NCBI GenBank assembly: GCA_900768525.1
Contig: CAAGDF010000005.1
Coordinates: 1-20,642 of the forward strand
Source of the DNA: Clostridia bacterium
GTDB lineage: Bacteria > Bacillota > Clostridia > Christensenellales > Borkfalkiaceae
DNA length: 20,642 nt
Reading direction: 5' to 3'
Position 1 is the first letter of the stretch, and each line of letters starts with the position of its first letter. A program made the translations under genes and the position numbers. This document shows, in pieces, positions 14,428 to 20,642 of the stretch. The notes beneath the pieces were generated by a model. That model saw only the letters and a list, made by a program, of their open reading frames with translations, was not told the DNA's origin and did no database searches.

Positions 14428-15576
14428 TTAAATCTTAAGGTCGCCGTCTTTAATCCAGCCTTTTTTGCGCATGAATTGCGAGATGAAATAGCACACGACG
14501 GTGGGCAAAACAAACATAAGAAGAATGATTCCCAGCCACATAACCCAGGGTTCTATAACTCCGCTTGACGCGTTGATTGTTCCGAAAATGCCGACCAGAC
14601 CGCTTGTGCCCATGCCGCCGCCGGTTTTATCGCACCGTAAACAGAAAAGGCAAGTGGATAACGGACCTGCGATTGCGCTTGCGATGACGGGCGGAATAAA
14701 CAGAATCGGTTTGCGCATAACGTTGGGGATTTGCAGCATGCTCGTGCCTAAGCCCTGCGAGATAAGACCGCCCCACCCGTTTTCTTTATAACTCATAACG
14801 GCAAATCCCACCATTTGGCAGGCGCAACCGACGACCGCCGCGCCGCCCGCAAGGTTTACCGCGTCGGGCACGTCCGCACCGAAAGAGCCGACTATGCTTA
14901 TCCATATCGCCGCGGACGACGTGGGAAGAGTTAAAAGCATACCCATAACGACGGCGATTATTATACCCATAAAGAACGGAGTTGCTTCGGTTGCGATTTT
15001 TATGCCGTCGGCGATGAGTTTGACGAGCAGTATAAACGGGTACGACACATACAGCCCGATTGCCGCCGTAAAGATACAGGTAAGCGGTACGAGCAGAATA
15101 TCGAGTTTGGTTTTTCCTGCGACTAGTCCGCCGATTTCTATCGCCATAAGCGAACAAACATATGCGCTTATCGGGTTGCCGGGCCCCGCCGCTGCGATAG
15201 TGGTCGAGGCGATCTCGCTGAGCGTTTTGCCCGCAAGAATGGGTTCGGCATATGCGCCGAGCATACCCGCGACGGCAGCCGAAAACATAACGAGTTTGTT
15301 GGCTTTAAGTCCGTTAGCCATACCCACGCCGATACCGCAGCCGGTAGCGATGCTCGCTATACCGCCGAGCAGTACTAAAAAGTTGCCGAACGCCGTGCCG
15401 CCGAAGATTTGCGTGCCGATGGTTTTGATTATCGTGCCGGCAATCAGCGTTACGAAAAGCCCTTGCGCCATGCCCGAAAATGCTTGAATAAACCACCTGT
15501 CGGCATATTTTTTGATAACCGCAAGCACGGTTTGCCATTTAGAAGGTTGTTGTACCGAATTTTCCTGTTCGTTCAT
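14428..15576 (-). CDS. PTS transporter subunit IIC-like membrane protein (PTS_EIIC_2 type)
   Basis: This 382-residue protein is strongly hydrophobic with about nine or ten membrane segments and matches the PTS_EIIC_2 group: GNPISAYV, LTLPTSSAAIWIS, GGAAVVGCACQMVGFAVMSYKENGWGGLISQGLGTSMLQIPN (shown in parts: GCACQMVGF, ENGWGGL, GLGTSMLQ) and a glycine-rich GTSGLVGIFGT. In sugar phosphotransferase systems the IIC subunit moves the sugar while IIA and IIB carry phosphate. Here no IIA or IIB domain or gene is present, and members of this group often occur as orphans whose substrate is unknown. GGGAG nine bases upstream supports the start. It follows a metallophosphoesterase gene after 15 bp and is the last gene before a strong terminator. 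Confidence 0.85.
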   Translation of the reverse strand: MNEQENSVQQPSKWQTVLAVIKKYADRWFIQAFSGMAQGLFVTLIAGTIIKTIGTQIFGGTAFGNFLVLLGGIASIATGCGIGVGMANGLKANKLVMFSAAVAGMLGAYAEPILAGKTLSEIASTTIAAAGPGNPISAYVCSLMAIEIGGLVAGKTKLDILLVPLTCIFTAAIGLYVSYPFILLVKLIADGIKIATEATPFFMGIIIAVVMGMLLTLPTSSAAIWISIVGSFGADVPDAVNLAGGAAVVGCACQMVGFAVMSYKENGWGGLISQGLGTSMLQIPNVMRKPILFIPPVIASAIAGPLSTCLFCLRCDKTGGGMGTSGLVGIFGTINASSGVIEPWVMWLGIILLMFVLPTVVCYFISQFMRKKGWIKDGDLKI

Positions 15577-15591
15577 AATATTCTCCCGAAG

Positions 15592-16290
15592 TTAAATATC
15601 GATTTTTACAAGTTTATTGCCGACTAAATCGCATGAGGTGAGATAGTAAGGCACGTTATTTTTCTTTACTACAAGATCGGCGCGCGCGTCCTTGCCGTGC
15701 AAATGCCCGTAAATCGCTGCCGTAACGTGGTTTTCTTCCATAAGATCGGTGACCGCATTGGGATCGCGGCGCACGTTGAACGGCGGGTAATGCGTCATGC
15801 AAATGAGTTTATCGCCCTCTTCTCTCAGCGCGTTCGCTTTAAAAAACGCAAGCCGCAGTCGCTCGATCTCGCGAAGATACAGTTTGTTATCGTGCTCGCA
15901 AAAATCAGGCGAGCCGGGGACAAGCCACAACCGCGAACCGCAGAATACGCAGTTTTCGATTTTTACGGCGTCGTTTTGCAGCATAATGCAGTTTTCGGGC
16001 AGGTTTTCGCGTATACGGGTAATACTTTTCCACCAGTAATCGTGATTGCCGCGGATAAAAATCTTTTTGCCCGGCAGGTTGTAAAAATACTGCATGTCCT
16101 TTAGCGCGTCGTCGAGCGTCATCGCCCAGCTGATGTCGCCGGCGATCAGTACAACGTCGTCGTCTTGGACTTTTTCTTTCCAGTCTTTTTCTATGACCGA
16201 TAAATAATCGTTCCAACTCTCGCCGAAAATGTTCATCGGCTTTGGGTTGGCGACCGACATATGCAGGTCGCTTATTGCAAATATATTCAT
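15592..16290 (-). CDS. Calcineurin-like metallophosphoesterase
   Basis: A two-metal phosphoesterase of the calcineurin-like superfamily, 232 residues, cytoplasmic (no signal peptide). The five metal-binding motifs are all visible in order: D-x-H at SDLHMS (7-12), GDxxW at AGDISWAM, GNHD at RGNHDYW, H at THYPPF and GHLH at YGHLHGKD. The WWKS and GSRLW segments are typical of the Firmicute group of small phosphohydrolases whose substrate is unknown. No good Shine-Dalgarno sequence precedes the ATG at 16290, and an in-frame stop lies shortly upstream. It is followed after 15 bp by the PTS-IIC-like gene, so the two form an operon. Confidence 0.88.
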   Translation of the reverse strand: MNIFAISDLHMSVANPKPMNIFGESWNDYLSVIEKDWKEKVQDDDVVLIAGDISWAMTLDDALKDMQYFYNLPGKKIFIRGNHDYWWKSITRIRENLPENCIMLQNDAVKIENCVFCGSRLWLVPGSPDFCEHDNKLYLREIERLRLAFFKANALREEGDKLICMTHYPPFNVRRDPNAVTDLMEENHVTAAIYGHLHGKDARADLVVKKNNVPYYLTSCDLVGNKLVKIDI

Positions 16291-16325
16291 TTTGGTTAGT
16301 GGGTTCGGTTCGTTCTATTCTTGAA

Positions 16326-16422
16326 CGGCATGCCGCTATAAAGCGAACTTGTTATTTTAGTTTGCCGCAAATTTGCGGTAGTGTTGGTTATATCTTTACA
16401 TAGGTTTTGCCGCAAATCGGCG
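16326..16422. repeat. Palindromes between the M48-like and metallophosphoesterase genes
   Basis: The 184-bp gap (16291-16474) holds GGCATGCC (16328-16335 region), the perfect 14-bp palindrome CCGCAAATTTGCGG (16365-16378) and a second TTTGCCGCAAAT followed by CGGCGG near 16406-16422. No T-run follows, so these are not typical terminators. Their role is unknown. Confidence 0.5.
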
Positions 16423-16474
16423 GACATTGTTTTGCTTTTGCGTACTGATTTTATCTGTTTATTTCGTGCCGCGT

Positions 16475-18502
16475 TTACTTTTTAGTCGAAAACATTAAAG
16501 AATCGGGAGTATTTTTAATCTTTTTAAAGCCTTTTCCGTCGTAAAACAGGTAGAATTTAGTCTTATTGTCCGAGTGCCTGAAGAGCATATCGACGGTATC
16601 TTTATGCGCTTTCATCGGATCGAAATTTTTTATTCTTTTTACGGTTACCGCAAGATATTTTGCCGTAACCCCCGTCTCGGTCACGCATTCGGCAAGGTGA
16701 ACTTCGGAAAGCGCATCGCCCCAATATTCCTTGACCGCTTCGATAACCTCGTTGTTCACAAGGTCGTTTTTATCGGGCGAGCGCAAAACAATGTTTGCAA
16801 TCTCGGTAGACTCGTCATCGTCGAGCGAGGCCTGCTTTTTATCGGCAATGGTGTTGCGGTAGTTATCTATAACGTCCTGTTTGCCCGTTTTAAGCGCGTA
16901 TCTTGCAAGATAGTCCATCGCCTCGTCGAAAAACGCCGAGTTCTGCGCCGCGCGCGTGAACATTTCTATACATTCGTCGTCGTACTCTTCGGACAAAATC
17001 ACGCCTTTCAGAAAATATGCCAAGCTGCTGTCCGAACTGCCGAGGACGTTATTAAGCAGTTCGAGTGCCTTTTTGTTATCTACGCCCATATACGCCTGAG
17101 CAAGTTCGATTTTTGCCGTTTCGCTTGCAAAATCCGAATTAAAATCTTCGTTTTTCGCTTTTTCAAACAGTTTATTGCGCTCGACGTAAACTTCGTTGCG
17201 CGTTTCTTTATACGACTTTTCGTCGAAATTGTTTTTGCCTATTTCGTCGGCGAAGGACAAAAATTTGTCCTGCTCGGCAACGTAATTTTCGTCGGTTTCG
17301 GTCTTTTCCGCATTGAAATCTTCAAGTCCGCAAGCCGCCATTCGCATTGCGAAAGTGGGGTGCGAATCCACGCGCTGCGGAAGCTCGTGGCGCAAAGTGT
17401 AGAACCAACGGTCGCGATAAACCTCAAGTTTTGCCTTGAAATTGTTTAAATCGCGATGGACAAAATCGGAAATAGGCGTTTCGTCCTCCCATACGTCGTA
17501 ACTTGTTTCCCTCCAGCTGTACCCGCTGTAAAGCATGTACAACGCGGCTTTCGCGGTGGCGTTGACGTAATTTTCCGCCTGCCCGTGTTCTATAACGTAC
17601 TTATCCGCACGAATCTCCTTTTCGCGAGAGGAAAGCGTATTGTATGTAGTAAGCGCGAACAAGGCTTGCACGATAGTGTAGGAAACAAACAAGGTTTGGA
17701 AAATCATCGAAATCGAGCCTTCGGTTTTCGCGTTGAAATCTTCAAAACTTGCGGTTTTCTTGGTGTCGTTGTTTAAACAATGCGCAAACTCGTGCAGCAT
17801 TACCGATTTTAACTCGTCGGCGGTGAGAATTGCGACTTCGATCGGGTTAAGATAGATAAAAATCGCGTTTTTGAACTCGGTTACGCCTATGCCCGAAGTG
17901 GTAAACAGCACTTTGACGTCTTTTTTAATGCCGATCGACTGTGCACATTTTTTTATATTGCCGACGATCAGCGGAAATTCTTTTTCGCTAAGTTCGTTTT
18001 CGACTTTCGGCGTGTTCAAAGGCGATTTTTTAAGCAAAAACGCAAACGCGCCCTGCCCCGCAAGGCATAAAAGGGGTAATACCGCGAGCGATACTCCGCC
18101 TTCGTCGTCGGTAAATTGCGGTTCCGCGGCACCTAACAAAAAACTTACCACGGCGAACGCCGCAATCATAATCGCAACAACTACAAAGCAGTTTTTAATA
18201 AGTTTATCGACCTGCGCTTCGGCTGCGGCATAGTCCTTTTCGATGTCCTCTTTTTTGCCGAGCATAAAATCTTGCGCCTCTTTTATGCGCATGCTCGTAA
18301 ATTTTCTTGTGAATGACCGCGTTGAAGCCATATTGACTATCATAATCAAAACAATTACGACGACGGCAACGACTGCCGCAATTATCAGCGCGGTGTTTGG
18401 CTGCACTGCTAAATATCCGACCAGCCAACACGCCGTGAATAATACGGCGGATATTATAAAGCCGAATATCTCGCTTAAAATCATATTTTTACTTTGGTTC
18501 AT
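16475..18502 (-). CDS. M48-like membrane metalloprotease with C-terminal repeat region
   Basis: The 675-residue protein has membrane segments at about 8-31, 37-57, 104-124 and 136-157. HEFAH (237-241) is the zinc site, E296 in EIRAD (296-300) the third ligand, and HPTFAMR (381-387) the usual H-P-x-x-x-x-R of M48 proteases. M48 enzymes such as HtpX and Ste24 cut membrane or secreted proteins. After the protease domain, residues about 430-570 are helical, with alanine/leucine-rich pairs (ETAKIELAQAYMG, LAYFLKGVILSEEYDDECIEMFTRAA) like TPR/Sel1 repeats, a protein-binding module. The last 100 residues are not recognised. The ATG has no Shine-Dalgarno sequence and overlaps the stop codon of a short upstream ORF. 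The substrate is unknown. Confidence 0.85.
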   Translation of the reverse strand: MNQSKNMILSEIFGFIISAVLFTACWLVGYLAVQPNTALIIAAVVAVVVIVLIMIVNMASTRSFTRKFTSMRIKEAQDFMLGKKEDIEKDYAAAEAQVDKLIKNCFVVVAIMIAAFAVVSFLLGAAEPQFTDDEGGVSLAVLPLLCLAGQGAFAFLLKKSPLNTPKVENELSEKEFPLIVGNIKKCAQSIGIKKDVKVLFTTSGIGVTEFKNAIFIYLNPIEVAILTADELKSVMLHEFAHCLNNDTKKTASFEDFNAKTEGSISMIFQTLFVSYTIVQALFALTTYNTLSSREKEIRADKYVIEHGQAENYVNATAKAALYMLYSGYSWRETSYDVWEDETPISDFVHRDLNNFKAKLEVYRDRWFYTLRHELPQRVDSHPTFAMRMAACGLEDFNAEKTETDENYVAEQDKFLSFADEIGKNNFDEKSYKETRNEVYVERNKLFEKAKNEDFNSDFASETAKIELAQAYMGVDNKKALELLNNVLGSSDSSLAYFLKGVILSEEYDDECIEMFTRAAQNSAFFDEAMDYLARYALKTGKQDVIDNYRNTIADKKQASLDDDESTEIANIVLRSPDKNDLVNNEVIEAVKEYWGDALSEVHLAECVTETGVTAKYLAVTVKRIKNFDPMKAHKDTVDMLFRHSDNKTKFYLFYDGKGFKKIKNTPDSLMFSTKK

Positions 18503-18555
18503 ATTAAAAAAACTATATTTAAAAAACTAAAGGCGGGATCAATCGATGCCGCCAT
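18499..18555 (-). CDS. Possible 18-codon leader ORF before the M48-like gene
   Basis: On the minus strand an ATG at 18553-18555 opens the frame MAASIDPAFSFLNIVFLI and ends in TGA at 18499-18501, overlapping the protease ATG by four bases (ATGA). GGAG (complement of 18567-18570) lies 11 bases upstream. This would allow coupled translation of the protease gene, which lacks its own ribosome binding site. The hydrophobic end could also be a short leader peptide. Alternatively the -10-like TATAGT inside it (complement of 18511-18516) makes the protease message nearly leaderless, and then the ORF is not expressed. Confidence 0.35.
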   Translation of the reverse strand: MAASIDPAFSFLNIVFLI

Positions 18556-18680
18556 GTGTAAACTTGCTCCGAGCCGCAAAACGCCTTATTCGGTCGCTGA
18601 AACAACCGAAAACCGCAAAATAACCGTTGAAAAATCGCCAAAATCTACCGAAAACATTCAATAATACGATGCGTTTATGC

Positions 18681-18701
18681 AAAAAACGGCAAAATCGTTT
18701 T
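18681..18701 (-). terminator. Weak terminator candidate after parB
   Basis: AAAACG (18683-18688) and CGTTTT (18696-18701) form a short stem, followed on the minus strand by a T-run overlapping the stem base (18681-18686). The stem has few G-C pairs. Apart from it and the leader ORF, nothing recognisable was seen in 18503-18771. Confidence 0.3.
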
Positions 18702-18771
18702 AACGTTTACGGTTATTATAAGCGGCGGGTTATTTATCGGCGGACTGTATGCCGTCAGCGGAGCAAAACCG

Positions 18772-19689
18772 TTATTTCTTATTTTTTTCGATGAGTTCGA
18801 GAATTTCGACCAACCTGTCGAGGTCGTCGCGCGTGTAGTAATCGATATAAATTCTGCCCTTGCGGTCGTTGCCGATTGCGCTGACCTTTGTGCCGAAATC
18901 GCGTTGCATGCGTGAAACCATGTCTTTAAGTTCGACGCTCATCTGAGCTTTCATCTTTTCGCGCTTGGCTTTTTTGGCATCCTCGGGCGGGTTGTAATAA
19001 TCGCGCACGGCTTGCTCGATATCACGAACGGACATTTTTTCCTTTACCGCTTTTTCTGCGATAGAGGACTGAACTTCACCCGGCAAAGTAACGAGCGCAC
19101 GCGCATGACCTGCCGAAAGTTTGTTGCTTTCGACCAGTCTGATAACAGGTTCGGACAGCGTGAGCAGTCGCATAGTGTTGGCGATTGCCGAACGGCTTTT
19201 GCCGATTCTGCCCGACAGTTCTTCCTGCGTCATGCTGTAATCTTGCATGAGTTGCTGCATTGCCGTTGCCGCTTCGATGGGGTTAAGATCCTCACGCTGC
19301 AAGTTTTCGATAAGCGAAATCTCTTTGACCTGACGTTCGTTGTAGTCGCGAATGATTGCAGGAATGGTTTTCTTGCCTGCAAGTTTGCTTGCGCGGAAAC
19401 GTCTTTCGCCGGCAATGATCATGTATCTGTCGCCTTCGCGGTTCAATACGATAGGCGTGATAACGCCGTGAACGGAAATCGAATCGGCAAGTTCTTTAAG
19501 CGCAACGTCGTCGAACGCCTTACGCGGTTGGTTGGGGTTGGGGAAGATTTTTTCAAGCTCGATCTCGTAAACGGCGTTGGCTTGTTCTTCCGTCATCTTG
19601 TCCTTATCGTAAGTATAACGCTCGTATTCTTCGGTCGTTTCGCCGAACAAAGCGGATAATCCTTTACCTAATCCTTTGTTGACCTTCAT
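18772..19689 (-). CDS. parB: Chromosome partitioning protein ParB (Spo0J)
   Basis: ParB binds parS sites near the origin, uses CTP to slide as a clamp, and works with ParA and SMC in chromosome segregation. The 305-residue protein has the ParA-interacting start (KGLGKGLSALFG, 5-16), NPNQPR (51-56), the CTP-binding box GERRFRA (94-100), ENLQREDLNPIE (128-139), a helix-turn-helix around 153-176 (SMTQEELSGRIGKSRSAIAN) and the C-terminal dimerisation segment ending in EILELIEKNKK. AGGAGG (complement of 19696-19701) lies six bases before the start. It follows parA after 18 bp. No parS (TGTTTCACGTGAAACA-like) site was found in the window. Confidence 0.96.
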   Translation of the reverse strand: MKVNKGLGKGLSALFGETTEEYERYTYDKDKMTEEQANAVYEIELEKIFPNPNQPRKAFDDVALKELADSISVHGVITPIVLNREGDRYMIIAGERRFRASKLAGKKTIPAIIRDYNERQVKEISLIENLQREDLNPIEAATAMQQLMQDYSMTQEELSGRIGKSRSAIANTMRLLTLSEPVIRLVESNKLSAGHARALVTLPGEVQSSIAEKAVKEKMSVRDIEQAVRDYYNPPEDAKKAKREKMKAQMSVELKDMVSRMQRDFGTKVSAIGNDRKGRIYIDYYTRDDLDRLVEILELIEKNKK

Positions 19690-19707
19690 TGTCTTCCTCC
19701 TGTGTGA

Positions 19708-20478
19708 TTATTTAGCGCTTCTTGCAATAACCTCGTCGGCAAGTGCAAGATAGGCTTTCGCCCCGTTGGACTTGGGATCGTGAATCATAACCGGTTTGCC
19801 GTGGCTGGGCGCTTCGGAAACGCGAATATTCCTCGGAATAACCGTGTCGAACATTTTCTTGCCGAAAAATTTATGTATTTCGGCATTGATTTGCTTGGAA
19901 ATCAGCGCGCGCCCGTCGTACATGGTTATTACCACGCCGAAAATCTGCAGGTCGGGGTTTAAGTGTTTGTTTACAAGTTTGATAGAGTTGAGCAGTTGGC
20001 TAAGCCCCTCCAAAGCGTAATACTCGCTTTGAATAGGAATGATTACATTGTCGGTTGCGGTTAAAGCGTTGATCGTAAGCAAACCTAACGACGGCGGACA
20101 GTCTATCAATATATAATCGTAATCGTCGGCGATAGGTTTAAGTGCGTTTCTCAGTCTTTTTTCACGCTCGGGCAAGTATACAAGCTCGACCTCCGCGCCC
20201 GCCAAATCGATATTCGACGGTATTATATCGAGATTTTTAATCGCAGTAGCGGTAATCGCCTGCTTTGCGGGTACTTCTTCCACCAAAACGTTGTATATCG
20301 AATAACGATCCTGTTCGTTTTTGGAAAGACCTAAGCCCGTGGTCGCATTGCCTTGCGGATCGATATCGATAAGCAGTACTCTTTTACCCTTGATCGCTAT
20401 TCCCGCGGCAACGTTTACGCAGGTGGACGTCTTTCCCACGCCGCCCTTTTGATTGGAAAATGATATTATAAGTGCCAT
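19708..20478 (-). CDS. parA: Chromosome partitioning ATPase ParA (Soj)
   Basis: ParA is a Walker-type ATPase that dimerises on DNA with ATP and guides origin segregation with ParB. In sporulating Bacillus, Soj also controls DnaA activity. The 256-residue length is typical. The deviant Walker A loop KGGVGKTS (11-18) carries both lysines, the strand LLIDIDPQGN (35-44) is the A' region, and YILIDCPPSLG is Walker B. SNIDLAGAEVELV and later MYDGRALISKQINAEI and VIPRNIRVSEAPSHGKPV are family-typical. The ATG at 20478 is preceded by AAAGG/GGGAG within ten bases. No clear promoter was seen between 20479 and 20642, so transcription may start beyond the window. Confidence 0.96.
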   Translation of the reverse strand: MALIISFSNQKGGVGKTSTCVNVAAGIAIKGKRVLLIDIDPQGNATTGLGLSKNEQDRYSIYNVLVEEVPAKQAITATAIKNLDIIPSNIDLAGAEVELVYLPEREKRLRNALKPIADDYDYILIDCPPSLGLLTINALTATDNVIIPIQSEYYALEGLSQLLNSIKLVNKHLNPDLQIFGVVITMYDGRALISKQINAEIHKFFGKKMFDTVIPRNIRVSEAPSHGKPVMIHDPKSNGAKAYLALADEVIARSAK

Positions 20479-20511
20479 ATTCTCCCGCCTTTTGTGTTTT
20501 TTGACTGTTGT

Positions 20512-20524
20512 AACCGTTTCGGTT
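20512..20524. other. Small hairpin upstream of parA
   Basis: AACCG and CGGTT are separated by three T. The interval 20479-20642 upstream of parA also contains an A/T-rich inverted repeat near 20616-20641 cut by the window edge. Either could be a leader structure or the end of an upstream gene's terminator. Nothing can be concluded. Confidence 0.2.
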
Positions 20525-20642
20525 TCGCTTTTTTCATCCTTTCGGGGGCATTGGCGTAACCGCTTTTGTGTTAATCGTTTTTGTTTAGCCAGTGGTGATA
20601 GCGTTAGAACCCACCGAAAAGGCGACTTTTTAGTCCTTTTCC

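Noticed and set aside
18676..18774. Plus-strand open frame with a membrane-like segment upstream of parB's end
   Set aside because: It has no start codon or ribosome binding site and continues antisense into parB, so it is not supported as a gene.
20616..20641. Inverted repeat at the right edge as a terminator
   Set aside because: The stem has bulges and the window ends before any T-run could be judged.

Overview
The window looks like chromosome of an anaerobic, low-to-mid GC, spore-forming Firmicute, most likely an uncultured Clostridia-type lineage. This is inferred from a one-chain pyruvate:ferredoxin oxidoreductase, the sporulation genes yabP and yabQ next to divIC, chromosomal parA/parB, and plain sigma-A-type promoters. 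No rRNA, tRNA, CRISPR array or insertion sequence was recognised.

Layout. (1) 1-2005: the 5' part of dnaN runs off the left edge on the minus strand and diverges from rsmG on the plus strand. The 476 bp between them carry two clusters of DnaA-box-like 9-mers around an AT-rich stretch, so this is a candidate replication origin (oriC), but dnaA is not beside it. (2) 2084-5944: nifJ has a consensus promoter and a strong terminator. (3) 5955-7520: a two-gene AbiEii/AbiEi-type toxin-antitoxin module on the minus strand, with a promoter and a long hairpin upstream. (4) 7637-8911: a stand-alone GNAT-like gene. (5) 8937-11525: a TM1586-type nitroreductase and a C-terminally short MocR regulator on the minus strand, divergent from an ECF-transporter S component. 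(6) 11556-14360: a minus-strand operon yabP-yabQ-divIC-ppx-M50 protease, with a candidate sigma-E promoter. (7) 14372-16290: a metallophosphoesterase gene followed by an orphan PTS IIC-type membrane protein. (8) 16475-18555: a membrane M48-like metalloprotease with a possible 18-codon leader ORF. (9) 18772-20478: parA-parB.

How the genes fit together. dnaN, the DnaA boxes, rsmG and parAB are the usual neighbours of a Firmicute origin, here rearranged and broken up by metabolic and accessory genes. Most genes to the right of the DnaA-box region lie on the minus strand. That is unusual if replication starts near position 1100 and moves right, so either the block is inverted or the real origin lies elsewhere. 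The sporulation/division operon carries an M50 intramembrane-type protease, a family known for sigma-K activation in spore formers.

No clearly new multi-gene system was found. The most interesting items are the dnaA-less origin-like region, the apparently leaderless rsmG, the yabQ/divIC out-of-frame overlap, the M50 gene in a spore operon, the truncated MocR next to an imperfect repeat pair, and the leader ORF before the M48 gene.
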